A DNA stretch of 34,712 nucleotides, from assembly GCA_015060225.1 (NCBI GenBank), contig SUYX01000019.1, positions 1-34,712 on the forward strand. Direction: 5' to 3'. The notes beneath the pieces were generated by a model. It saw nothing but the letters and a program-made list of their open reading frames with translations. It searched no databases and was not told the DNA's origin. The stretch is from Bacteroidales bacterium (GTDB taxonomy: Bacteria; Bacteroidota; Bacteroidia; Bacteroidales; UBA932). Within the stretch, counting starts at the first letter, position 1; each line of letters opens with the position of its first letter. This document shows positions 22,183-30,976 of this stretch, in pieces. Position numbers and translations under genes: made by a program.

Positions 22183-23952
22183 ATGTACAGAACACACACC
22201 TGCGGTGAACTCCGCATTTCTAATGTTGGCCAGGTGGTTACTTTGGCCGGATGGGTACAGAGAGTACGCAAGATGGGATCTCTCAACTTCATTGATTTGA
22301 GGGACCGTTATGGAATTACACAATTGGTTGCAGATGAGCACAACAAGGAGGTTAATGACCTTGTTGAGAAGATGGGAAGGGAGTGGGTTATCCAGGCCAA
22401 GGGCGAGGTAATTGAGCGTCAGAGCAAGAACAGCAAGATTGAGACTGGTGAGATTGAGATAAAGCTGCATGAAGTTACCGTGCTTAATGCTGCAGTTACA
22501 CCTCCTTTTACCATTGAGGAGAATACAGATGGCGGTGAGGAGATAAGGGCACAGTATAGGTACTTGGATTTGCGCCGCGCACCTCTAAAAAGGGCGTTGG
22601 AACTCAGACACAAAATGGCTCATGAAGTGAGAAACTACTTGAGCAATGTAGGATTCATGGAGATTGAGACCCCATATCTCATTAAATCAACCCCTGAGGG
22701 TGCAAGGGATTTTGTGGTTCCAAGCCGTATGAACCCCGGCGAGTTCTACGCTTTGCCTCAGAGCCCGCAGACTTTCAAACAGCTTCTGATGGTTGCAGGT
22801 TATGACAAGTATTTCCAGATTGTACGCTGTTTCAGGGATGAGGATCTCCGTGCAGACCGTCAGCCTGAGTTTACCCAGATAGACTGTGAGATGTCTTTCG
22901 TGGAGAGAGAAGATATTCTCAACACTTTTGAGGGGTTGGCAAAGGCATTGTTCAAGAATGTACTTGGCAAAGAAATCCAAGGGGATTTCCCAAGAATCTC
23001 CTATGCAGATGCAATGGAGTTCTACGGAAGCGACAAGCCTGATATCCGTTTTGACATGAAGATGAATACCGTAACCACATTGCTCCAGGGCAACGGTTTC
23101 TCTGTATTTGATACTGCAGAGTATATTGGTGCCATTGTAGCAAAAGGTTGTGCAGGATACACCAGGAAACAGTTGGATGAGCTTACCGAGTGGGTAAAAC
23201 GCCCTCAGGTAGGTGCAAAAGGGTTGGTTTATATCAAACTTAATCCCGACGGAATCAAATCTTCAATTGACAAATTCTACACCCCTGAGCAGCTTAAGGC
23301 AGTTGCCGACAAGATTGGTGCGCAGGAGGGTGACCTTATCCTGATGTTATCGGGAGAAAAGAAGAAGATGCAGGGTGCCCTTGGAACATTGCGTCTTGAG
23401 ATGGGTAACCGTTTGGGATTGAGGGACAATTCTGTTTATGCACCTCTTTGGGTTTGCGATTTCCCTCTATTGGAGTGGGATGATGAGACCCAGAGGTTCT
23501 ATGCTATGCACCATCCGTTCACTGCCCCTAAACCTGAGGATATGGAGAAATTCTTCAGCAACAGGAAGGAAGATCTTGAGCAGGTGAACGCAAACGCATA
23601 CGATTTTGTTCTTAATGGTACTGAGGTTGGCGGCGGTTCTATAAGAATCCACGATTCCAAAATTCAGGAGCGCATGTTTGAGGTTCTTGGCTTCAGCAAG
23701 GAGGATGCAGATTACCGCTTTGGCTTTATTATTAACGCATTCAAGTATGGTGCACCTCCTCACGGCGGTATAGCATTCGGCTTTGACCGTTTCTGCTCAC
23801 TGTTCGGTGGCCAGGAGACAATCAGGGACTACATTGCATTCCCTAAGAACAATATGGGCCGCGATGTAATGCTTGATGCTCCAAGCCTTATTGACAATGC
23901 ACAGATGGAGGAGCTGTTCCTTGTAAGTACAGCAAAAAGGGAGGAGAAATAA
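22183..23952 (+). CDS. aspS: Aspartyl-tRNA synthetase, bacterial type
   Basis: This class II synthetase charges tRNA-Asp. The 589-residue length fits the bacterial type, which has a GAD insertion domain. In order: OB-fold anticodon domain ([23 protein letters not shown], in part), motif 2 ([18 protein letters not shown]), the GAD region (about 280-400) and motif 3 (GIAFGFDRF). The residues after RVRK read MGSL, closer to discriminating enzymes such as E. coli (LGSL) than to non-discriminating ones (HGG), so tRNA-Asn mischarging is not expected; this is inference. A terminator-like hairpin follows. Confidence 0.96.
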   Translation: MYRTHTCGELRISNVGQVVTLAGWVQRVRKMGSLNFIDLRDRYGITQLVADEHNKEVNDLVEKMGREWVIQAKGEVIERQSKNSKIETGEIEIKLHEVTVLNAAVTPPFTIEENTDGGEEIRAQYRYLDLRRAPLKRALELRHKMAHEVRNYLSNVGFMEIETPYLIKSTPEGARDFVVPSRMNPGEFYALPQSPQTFKQLLMVAGYDKYFQIVRCFRDEDLRADRQPEFTQIDCEMSFVEREDILNTFEGLAKALFKNVLGKEIQGDFPRISYADAMEFYGSDKPDIRFDMKMNTVTTLLQGNGFSVFDTAEYIGAIVAKGCAGYTRKQLDELTEWVKRPQVGAKGLVYIKLNPDGIKSSIDKFYTPEQLKAVADKIGAQEGDLILMLSGEKKKMQGALGTLRLEMGNRLGLRDNSVYAPLWVCDFPLLEWDDETQRFYAMHHPFTAPKPEDMEKFFSNRKEDLEQVNANAYDFVLNGTEVGGGSIRIHDSKIQERMFEVLGFSKEDADYRFGFIINAFKYGAPPHGGIAFGFDRFCSLFGGQETIRDYIAFPKNNMGRDVMLDAPSLIDNAQMEELFLVSTAKREEK

Positions 23953-23978
23953 TTTACCCTACAATTGATAATCACTTG

Positions 23979-24011
23979 CATGGAGCTCCTTTAAAAGAAG
24001 GGGGCTCCATG
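23979..24011 (+). terminator. Hairpin terminator after aspS
   Basis: Arms 23979-23992 (CATGGAGCTCCTTT) and 23998-24011 (AAGGGGGCTCCATG) pair over 14 bp with two G-U pairs and a 5-base loop. Only three T follow, so termination may be partial and allow read-through to the next gene. Confidence 0.55.
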
Positions 24012-24034
24012 TTTAAAATATGAGGAGAGATATT

Positions 24035-24478
24035 ATGAGTATGGAACAACAGATTCAGCAGGATATTAAGGCGGCTATGCTTGCCAAGGAGAAGACCCGT
24101 CTTGAGTCTTTGAGGGCCATTAAAGCGGCAATCCTACTTGCCAAAACTGCAGACGGCTCGGAGAGCATTGCAGATGAGGCTGTAGTAAAGATTATTCAGA
24201 AACTTGTAAAACAGCGCAAGGAGACAGCTGATATTTACAGGCAGCAGAACCGCGAGGAACTGGCCGCACAGGAACTTGCAGAGGCTGCAGCAATGGAGGT
24301 TTACCTTCCAAAACAGCTCTCTGAGGAGGAGCTTGAGGCTGAGCTTAAGAAAATTATTGCACAGGTTGGGGCAACAGGTCCACAGGATATGGGCAAAGTA
24401 ATGGGTACCGCTACCAAAGCTCTTGCAGGGAAGGCTGACGGAAGGGCAATTTCTGCACTTGTAAAGAAACTTCTGTAA
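24035..24478 (+). CDS. GatB/YqeY domain protein
   Basis: The ATG at 24035 is preferred because GAGGAGAGA lies 5-13 bases before it; the frame opens 15 bases earlier. The 147-residue product is a YqeY-type protein: DIKAAMLAKEKTRLESLRAIKAAIL at the start, then YLPKQLSEEELEAELKKII and MGKVMGTATKALAGKADGR. The family resembles the tRNA-binding tail of GatB, but its role is unsettled. It follows aspS, a setting that would suit a tRNA-related function, and precedes the DUF2027 gene by 3 bases. Confidence 0.9.
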   Translation: MSMEQQIQQDIKAAMLAKEKTRLESLRAIKAAILLAKTADGSESIADEAVVKIIQKLVKQRKETADIYRQQNREELAAQELAEAAAMEVYLPKQLSEEELEAELKKIIAQVGATGPQDMGKVMGTATKALAGKADGRAISALVKKLL

Positions 24479-24481
24479 TCC

Positions 24482-25576
24482 ATGAAAATAGGAGACAGGG
24501 TAAAGTTCCTCAACCAGACCGGTGGAGGAATAGTTGTGGGATTCAGCAAAAAGGGATGGGTAACTGTTGAGGATGACCAGGAGGGATTTGAGATACCTGT
24601 TCCGGAGAGGGAATGTGTTGTAGTTGAGGAGAATGCAGTAGCTGCAGAAAAGAAGAGCATACAGACAAAGGACGGTGACAAATTGAATGTGGCTCTCGCC
24701 TATTCACAGGCAGGGACCGGGTTCATCTGTACAATGGCAAATGAGTGCAACTACTCCTTCCTCGTTACATATACCGTTTCCAGTCTTACCCTTTTTGCAG
24801 GTGAAATACTTCCATATGAGCGCAAGGAGCTGTTCCGGTTCACCAGAGAGAATCTGAACGATTTCTCAAAGAAGGTTCTCATAAGGGCAATCCCCTTCAA
24901 AAAGGGGACAGGGATAAATAAAAGTGTTACTGCCCAACTCAAGCCTGTTATTGAGAAGGAGTTTGTGCTGGACCCGCTCAATCTGCTTAAGGACGGGATG
25001 TACAGGGAGAATGATTACACTCCACACAAATCATACATCATAACGCTTGTAAACGAGAATGTAAAGGAGCTCCCCCTCCTGCAGAACAATGAAGATGACA
25101 GGCTCAGACAGGCCCTGAAGGAGAAGTTTGAAGGGGAGATAAAATCTTCCTCTTCCGCCTCAGGCAATGCTGCAGGAAATCCACAGGGAAAGAAAGACGG
25201 TGCAGGGAGAGCTTTCATAAACGGAAGATGGATTGAAGTTTCCGGGAAGAACAGGGAGGAGGCTGAGGAAAAGGCTCTGATAAAGACTTCTGCTCAAGGA
25301 ATACTTGAAGTAGACCTGCATGCATCTGCCCTTCTGGAGACTACAGCCGGTATGGACAATACAGCCATTCTCAAATACCAGATGGAGAAATTCAATGAAG
25401 CCATGAAGGGAGTACTGCGCAAAAAGGGGACAAGGATAGTGTTCATCCACGGCAAAGGTGACGGGGTACTGCGCAAGGCTATCATCACAGAGCTGAAGAA
25501 CAAGTACCCTGCCTGCAAATGGCAGGATGCCTCCTTTAAGGAGTACGGCTACGGAGCTACAATGGTAACGGTATAG
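24482..25576 (+). CDS. DUF2027 and Smr domain protein
   Basis: The 364-residue protein starts with a KOW-like beta segment (IGDRVKFLNQTGGGIVVGF) and a DUF2027 domain (about 1-190). A linker rich in Ser, Ala and Gly follows (about 218-245). A C-terminal Smr domain (about 275-364) has the DLH motif (in VDLHASALL) and HGKGDGVLR. Smr domains, known from MutS2, are nuclease or nucleic-acid-binding modules that act in ribosome rescue or DNA repair. This domain pair is typical of Bacteroidota; the function is not established. It begins 3 bases after the YqeY-like gene and is convergent with the permease. Confidence 0.9.
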   Translation: MKIGDRVKFLNQTGGGIVVGFSKKGWVTVEDDQEGFEIPVPERECVVVEENAVAAEKKSIQTKDGDKLNVALAYSQAGTGFICTMANECNYSFLVTYTVSSLTLFAGEILPYERKELFRFTRENLNDFSKKVLIRAIPFKKGTGINKSVTAQLKPVIEKEFVLDPLNLLKDGMYRENDYTPHKSYIITLVNENVKELPLLQNNEDDRLRQALKEKFEGEIKSSSSASGNAAGNPQGKKDGAGRAFINGRWIEVSGKNREEAEEKALIKTSAQGILEVDLHASALLETTAGMDNTAILKYQMEKFNEAMKGVLRKKGTRIVFIHGKGDGVLRKAIITELKNKYPACKWQDASFKEYGYGATMVTV

Positions 25577-25579
25577 CAG

Positions 25580-26881
25580 CTATTTGCTGTTTATTGCATC
25601 TACAGGGTTGAGGCAAGCGGCGGTCCATGCAGGGACAAGCCCGGCCATCAACCCTATTATTGTTGATATGAGTACTCCCCAAAAGATGTTTGCAGCAGAG
25701 AGGGTAAGGGTAAATCCACCTCCCGACGGTACAAGCAATACTCCCAACAGCACCAGCAATATGCCTATTGTCCCTCCAGCAACTGCCAGTACAGCCGCCT
25801 CAACCAGGAACTGCAGCATAATGACATATTTTCTTGCGCCAAGGGCCTTCTGAATCCCAATAATATTGGTCCTTTCCCTTACGGATACAAACATGATATT
25901 GGCTATTCCAAAGCCCCCTATAAGGAGAGAGAATCCGGCAATTATCCACCCCACCACATTTATCATGGAGAATACCTCTCCTACACTTTGGGTGATGAGA
26001 GTCATTGTATTTATTGAAAAGTTATTTTTCTGCCCTGGGGCAAGACGCCTGTGCCCCCTCATAAGAACCCTCAGCTCATCTTTCAGTTCCTGCTGCTCCA
26101 CCCCCTCTTTTGGAAGTGCATAAATGGAGTTGGATGCCCAACGTGGATTTACAAGCATATAACGTCCGAAGTTCAACGGAACATATACGGCATAATCCAT
26201 ATTGCCTATGCTTACCATGCTCTCCCCTTGCTTTTCCATTACCCCAACCACAGTAGCAATGGCAGGACCAACTTTCAATTTCTTTCCTACAGGATCCTCC
26301 TCTTCAAAAAGGGATGAGGCAATTTCTGCACCAATGACTGCAACCGCAGTGCCACGCGCATCCTCATCGGGAGTGAAGTAACGGCCTAAACGCATTGAGA
26401 ATCTGGTAATTGCATTGTAATTATGGGTAATGCACTCCACATTTGCGTTATTGACCGATTTCCTTCCATAACGGATGTTGTAGGAGGTTGATATGGAAAA
26501 AGCTATCTCCTTGCTTGCTATGGAATTTTCAGTGAGAAACTTGTAGTCTTCATATGAGGTTTCCGGCCTGCGCATATACTCCCACCACTTGAACTCCACC
26601 GTCATATCCTCATTCCTCTGGTCATCCTCTCCCACAAAAGGCCACTGGCTCACCATCACCACATCGTTGCTCATACTTTCAAATCCCCTGCGGACATTCT
26701 CCTGCAGAGCATCAATTGCGGTAAAGATTGCAACAATCGAGAAAATTCCCACACTCACCCCAAAAAGTGAAAGGAATGTCCTGAACTTGTCTCCCGACAA
26801 CTGGGAAAATGCAAAGGATACACTTTCCCTGAACAGTTTCACAAAAATTACGGTTTCCCTATATAGCCTTTCCAACGCCAT
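25580..26881 (-). CDS. MacB/FtsX-type ABC transporter permease
   Basis: This 433-residue inner-membrane protein has one membrane helix near the N-terminus (about 33-58: FRTFLSLFGVSVGIFSIVAI), a periplasmic MacB_PCD domain, and three helices at the C-terminus with the FtsX signature (FGIANIMFVSVRERTNIIGIQKALGA, in part). It needs an ATPase partner that is not adjacent; lolD at 7.7 kb is one candidate. A strong GGAGGGGAGG site precedes the ATG. It starts 23 bases after mutS and is probably in its operon. The substrate is unknown. Confidence 0.9.
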   Translation of the reverse strand: MALERLYRETVIFVKLFRESVSFAFSQLSGDKFRTFLSLFGVSVGIFSIVAIFTAIDALQENVRRGFESMSNDVVMVSQWPFVGEDDQRNEDMTVEFKWWEYMRRPETSYEDYKFLTENSIASKEIAFSISTSYNIRYGRKSVNNANVECITHNYNAITRFSMRLGRYFTPDEDARGTAVAVIGAEIASSLFEEEDPVGKKLKVGPAIATVVGVMEKQGESMVSIGNMDYAVYVPLNFGRYMLVNPRWASNSIYALPKEGVEQQELKDELRVLMRGHRRLAPGQKNNFSINTMTLITQSVGEVFSMINVVGWIIAGFSLLIGGFGIANIMFVSVRERTNIIGIQKALGARKYVIMLQFLVEAAVLAVAGGTIGILLVLLGVLLVPSGGGFTLTLSAANIFWGVLISTIIGLMAGLVPAWTAACLNPVDAINSK

Positions 26882-26904
26882 AGCCTCCCCTCCAAATGAA
26901 TTGT

Positions 26905-29568
26905 TTATCTCTTGAGCCCAAGTTTCTCCTTAAGCTTCCTTATTGCATCAAAAGCATCCAACGGCGACATTGTATTTATATCCATCGCCTTTATGGTATC
27001 CCTCAAATCACAAAGGAGCGGATCCTCAAGCTGGAAGAAAGAGAGCTGCAAATTGTCTGCCACACTGCTTTTCTTCTTTTTTGAAACCAGTCCCTTGCCT
27101 GTTTTTCCCACTGCAGGGCCATCCCCGGAAGCAGCAATCTGTGCCCCTTCCTCCTTTTTCTCAAGCATATTGAGGGTTCTCTGTGCAGAATCTACAACGG
27201 CTTGAGGCATACCTGCCATCCTTGCCACATGTATACCAAAGCTGTGTGCCACACCTCCCTGGCAAAGCTTTCTCAAAAAGATTACATTATTCTCTACCTC
27301 CTTTACGGATATATGCCAGTTCTTTACCCTCGGATATATCTCCTCAAGCTCATTGAGTTCATGGTAATGTGTGGCAAAAAGTGTTTTGGCCCTCTCCCTG
27401 TGCTGGTGTATATACTCCACTATAGCCCATGCAATTGACATGCCGTCAAAGGTACTTGTACCTCTTCCTATCTCATCCAGGAGAATGAGTGACCTCCCGG
27501 AAAGATTGTGCAGGATGGTTGAGGTCTCTGTCATCTCCACCATAAAAGTGGATTCACCCCGGGAGATGTTGTCAGAAGCCCCCACCCTGGTAAAGATTTT
27601 GTCCACATAACCTATCTTTGCACTCCGGGCAGGAACAAAGCTGCCCACCTGCGCCATAAGCACTATAAGGGCTGTCTGCCTGAGCAGTGCACTCTTACCC
27701 GCCATGTTAGGGCCCGTAAGTATTATTATCTGCTGGGTATCACTGTCAAGCCATATGTCATTTGCCACATACTCCTCCCCCGGCTCCATCAGCGTCTCAA
27801 TGACAGGATGGCGTCCCTGCTCAATCTCAAGCTTGTAGCCGTCATCCATATGCGGCCTGCAATAATTGTTGGCACAGGCCAATGCAGCAAACCCCACAAG
27901 ACAATCAATACATGCAAGGGTATTGCAGGTTTTCTGGATATGCGGTATCTCCTTCTGTATGGCCATCACAACCTGCTGGTAAATCTGCTGCTCCAGTGAA
28001 ATTATCCTCTCCTCTGCACCAAGAATCTTCTCCTCATACTCCTTAAGTTCCTGCGTAATATATCTTTCTGCATTTACAAGGGTCTGCTTGCGGATCCAGT
28101 CGTCGGGAACCTTGTCCTTATGGGTGTTCCTCACCTCAAGATAATATCCGAAGACATTATTGTAACTTATCTTCAAAGATGGAATCCCTGTCCTCTCACT
28201 CTCCCTCTGCTGTACCTGCAACAGATAATCCTTGCCATGACGTGCTATCTGACGCAGCTGGTCCAGTTCTTCATTCACCCCATCTGCTATAATGTCACCC
28301 TTGCCAAATGCATTCGCCGGCTCCGGCAACATATGCTTCCCGACAAATTCATACAATTCATTGAAAAGGATTATCCCCTCTCCAAGCCTTGCAGACTCAC
28401 CCCCCAATTCCCTACACAAATCCTTTACCGGCTCCATCTGTCCAAGCCCCCTTTTGAGCTGGACAATTTCCCTTGGAGCAATCTTCCCGGCTGCTGCCCT
28501 TGAAATTATCCTCTCCAGATCCCCAATATTGGAGAGATACCCCTGAATCTGGTCTATCGCACCCGAATTGGCAACAAACTCCTCCACTACCGAATGTCTC
28601 CTTCCTATCTCCTCCAGATCCTTCAGCGGCATTGTAAGCCACTTGCGGAGCATTCTGGCCCCCAATGGAGATGAACACTTGTCCATAACATCCAGCAAGG
28701 CCACCCCCTCTTTTCCTGCAGACGAACTGAAGATTTCCAGATTGCGGAATGTAAAGCGGTCCATCCATACAAAGCTCCCCCTGTCTATCCGGGAAAGGGA
28801 ACACAGATGTGCCACTCCGGTATTCTGGTTCTGCTCCAGATAGAACAGGATTGCTCCGGCAGCAGTAGTTCCCAAAGTCAGGTTCTCAACTCCAAATCCT
28901 TTAAGGGAGCTGATTGAGAACTGTTTCTTGAGCTTGTCCTCACAGGCCTGCGGAACAAAAGCCCATTCATCCATGGCTGAAAGATACCAATTGTTGCCGA
29001 ACCTCTCCCTGAATCCAGCCTGATATCCTTTCTGAAGCACTATCTCCTTGGGGGCAAAGTTTGAAAGGAGCACCTCAATGTAATCCAGTGTACCCTCAGC
29101 AACCTTGAACTCCCCTGTAGAGATATCCAGGAAAGCCACTCCCCCTTTATCTCCCTTAAAATATACTGCCCCAAGGAAGTTGTTCTCCTTTTGGGCCAGG
29201 AGCTGCTCGCTGTATGCAATGCCGGGTGTAACAAGTTCCGTAACCCCTCTTTTTACTATCTTTTTTGTAAGTTTTGGATCCTCCAGCTGGTCACATACTG
29301 CCACCTTGTAACCTGCCCTCACCAATTTTGGGAGGTAGGTTTCTATGGAGTGATGGGGAAATCCCGCCAGTTCCACATGCTGTGCTGAGCCATTGGCCCT
29401 TTTTGTAAGAACTATTCCAAGCACCTTACTTGCAATTATGGCATCATCCCCAAATGTCTCATAAAAATCTCCCACTCTGAACAGCAGCAGGGCATCGGGA
29501 TGCTTGCTCTTTACTTCAAAGTACTGTTTCATCAGAGGAGTCTCAACTATCTTCTTTCTCTCAGTCAT
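26905..29568 (-). CDS. mutS: DNA mismatch repair protein MutS
   Basis: MutS recognises base mismatches and recruits MutL. The ATG at 29568 (MTERKKIVE) gives 887 residues; an ATG 11 codons upstream lies ahead of the promoter box at 29590-29597 and is unlikely. The mismatch-reading motif is GDFYETFGDDA (Phe35, Glu37). The ATPase has TGPNMAGKS and DEIGRGTST, followed by FATHYHEL. The C-terminal end (PLDAFDAIRKLKEKLGL) is the usual oligomerisation region. The gene is divergent from the glycosyltransferase operon. Confidence 0.97.
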   Translation of the reverse strand: MTERKKIVETPLMKQYFEVKSKHPDALLLFRVGDFYETFGDDAIIASKVLGIVLTKRANGSAQHVELAGFPHHSIETYLPKLVRAGYKVAVCDQLEDPKLTKKIVKRGVTELVTPGIAYSEQLLAQKENNFLGAVYFKGDKGGVAFLDISTGEFKVAEGTLDYIEVLLSNFAPKEIVLQKGYQAGFRERFGNNWYLSAMDEWAFVPQACEDKLKKQFSISSLKGFGVENLTLGTTAAGAILFYLEQNQNTGVAHLCSLSRIDRGSFVWMDRFTFRNLEIFSSSAGKEGVALLDVMDKCSSPLGARMLRKWLTMPLKDLEEIGRRHSVVEEFVANSGAIDQIQGYLSNIGDLERIISRAAAGKIAPREIVQLKRGLGQMEPVKDLCRELGGESARLGEGIILFNELYEFVGKHMLPEPANAFGKGDIIADGVNEELDQLRQIARHGKDYLLQVQQRESERTGIPSLKISYNNVFGYYLEVRNTHKDKVPDDWIRKQTLVNAERYITQELKEYEEKILGAEERIISLEQQIYQQVVMAIQKEIPHIQKTCNTLACIDCLVGFAALACANNYCRPHMDDGYKLEIEQGRHPVIETLMEPGEEYVANDIWLDSDTQQIIILTGPNMAGKSALLRQTALIVLMAQVGSFVPARSAKIGYVDKIFTRVGASDNISRGESTFMVEMTETSTILHNLSGRSLILLDEIGRGTSTFDGMSIAWAIVEYIHQHRERAKTLFATHYHELNELEEIYPRVKNWHISVKEVENNVIFLRKLCQGGVAHSFGIHVARMAGMPQAVVDSAQRTLNMLEKKEEGAQIAASGDGPAVGKTGKGLVSKKKKSSVADNLQLSFFQLEDPLLCDLRDTIKAMDINTMSPLDAFDAIRKLKEKLGLKR

Positions 29569-29589
29569 ATCATTTGCATTGGCAGATAG

Positions 29590-29597
29590 CAAAATTA
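29590..29597 (-). promoter_or_regulatory. Candidate promoter of mutS
   Basis: The minus strand reads TAATTTTG, matching TAnnTTTG, 21 bases before the ATG at 29568. It decides the start in favour of that codon. Confidence 0.5.
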
Positions 29598-29611
29598 ACA
29601 TTTTTTTTGGT

Positions 29612-29619
29612 TACTTTTG
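29612..29619 (+). promoter_or_regulatory. Candidate promoter of the glycosyltransferase-yfhO-fabK-like operon
   Basis: TACTTTTG matches TAnnTTTG and ends 12 bases before the ATG at 29632. It is back to back with the mutS promoter. Confidence 0.5.
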
Positions 29620-29631
29620 TGACATACGAAA

Positions 29632-30975
29632 ATGAAAAAAGCACTGATAATAACATATTACTGGCCTCCAAGCGGAGGTTCAGGTGTACAGAGGTGGCTG
29701 AAATTTGCCAAGTACCTGCCAAAATATGGTTGGGAGCCTGTCATATATACCCCCCTCAACCCGGAGGCCAATACAGAAGACCCTGCCCTTTTGATGGATA
29801 TAGCCCCCAATACTGAGGTTATAAAGAGAAAAATATGGGAACCCTACAGTTTTTACAAATCCCTGTTTGGAAAAAAGGGAAGTTCATCTGACGGTGGAAA
29901 ACATATAAAGGCCAACCTTATAGGCTCAGACAATAAAGGGTTGGGGCACAAGCTTTCAATGTTTGTACGGGGCAATTTCTTTATCCCCGATCCACGCTGC
30001 TTCTGGATAAGGCCAAGTATAAAATATCTTGTAAAGTATCTCAAAGAGCACCCGGCAGATGTAATTGTAAGCACAGGCCCCCCACATTCAATGCACCTGA
30101 TTGCAAAAGGGGTAGCCGAAGCTACAGGGATAAAATGGGTAGCTGATTTCAGGGATCCTTGGACAGAGATATTCTATTTCAAGCACCTTGAGCTCTCCGG
30201 CTGGGCATACAAACGCCACCGTGCTCTGGAACAGAGCGTGCTGGACACGGCTGATGTTGTGACAGTAGTTTCCCGAAAGATGCAGGAGGATTTTGCAGCA
30301 CGCACCACCACTCCTGTAAAGGTTATCACCAACGGGTTTGACCATGCAGATTTTGGGAATGCAACCGGCTCAGACGGGAACATTCCGGATATTGGTATCG
30401 GGAAGAGAGCATTCTCCCTGATACATACTGGGATTTTTGTAGACAACGGCAATCCCCACCTCCTGTGGGAAGTGCTTGGAGAGAAGGCTGCTGACAACCC
30501 GCAGTTCAAGGAGGATCTGCAAATTCGCCTTATGGGACAAATTGATGCCTCCGTACTGCAGGGGATAGAGAAAGCCGGACTGAACGGCAATCTCATAAAT
30601 ATGGGATACCGTCCGCACAATGAAGTGGTGCTTTGGCAACAGAAGGGAGAGGTTCTGCTGCTCCCGTTGCGAAAAGAACCGGAAGCGGCTGCAATCCTTA
30701 CGGGAAAGTTTTTTGAATATCTGGCCAGCGGAAGGGAAATACTTGCATTCGGCCCTGTAGATGGAGATTTGGCAAAGGCTTTGCAGGAAACTGCCAGCGG
30801 ATCAATTGTTGATTTTTACGATAAACAGGCAACCCGCAGGGAGATTGACCGCCTGTATGAAGATTTTTTGGCAGGAAAAGGGAAGTATGACAACGGCAGA
30901 AAGCCCCTTTCTGATGCAGTGATGAGATATTCCAGGGAATATCTGACCGGTGAAATGACTAAATTATTTGAATGA
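29632..30975 (+). CDS. Glycosyltransferase, GT4-like
   Basis: The 447-residue protein begins ITYYWPPSGGSGVQRWLKFAKYL, the Gly-rich acceptor loop of GT4-type (GT-B fold) enzymes. It contains VSTGPPHSMHLIAKG, WVADFRDPW and VVSRKMQEDF, then a C-terminal donor half with LLLPLRKEPEAAAILTGKFFEYLASGREIL, which includes the usual Glu of the family. It probably transfers a sugar to a lipid-linked or surface glycan. No other glycan genes are nearby apart from yfhO, so the pathway is unknown. Confidence 0.85.
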   Translation: MKKALIITYYWPPSGGSGVQRWLKFAKYLPKYGWEPVIYTPLNPEANTEDPALLMDIAPNTEVIKRKIWEPYSFYKSLFGKKGSSSDGGKHIKANLIGSDNKGLGHKLSMFVRGNFFIPDPRCFWIRPSIKYLVKYLKEHPADVIVSTGPPHSMHLIAKGVAEATGIKWVADFRDPWTEIFYFKHLELSGWAYKRHRALEQSVLDTADVVTVVSRKMQEDFAARTTTPVKVITNGFDHADFGNATGSDGNIPDIGIGKRAFSLIHTGIFVDNGNPHLLWEVLGEKAADNPQFKEDLQIRLMGQIDASVLQGIEKAGLNGNLINMGYRPHNEVVLWQQKGEVLLLPLRKEPEAAAILTGKFFEYLASGREILAFGPVDGDLAKALQETASGSIVDFYDKQATRREIDRLYEDFLAGKGKYDNGRKPLSDAVMRYSREYLTGEMTKLFE

Positions 30976-30976
30976 T

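Noticed and set aside
23953-24034. Riboswitch or T-box ahead of the YqeY-like gene
   Set aside because: Only a single hairpin is visible, and its position after aspS is better explained as a terminator.
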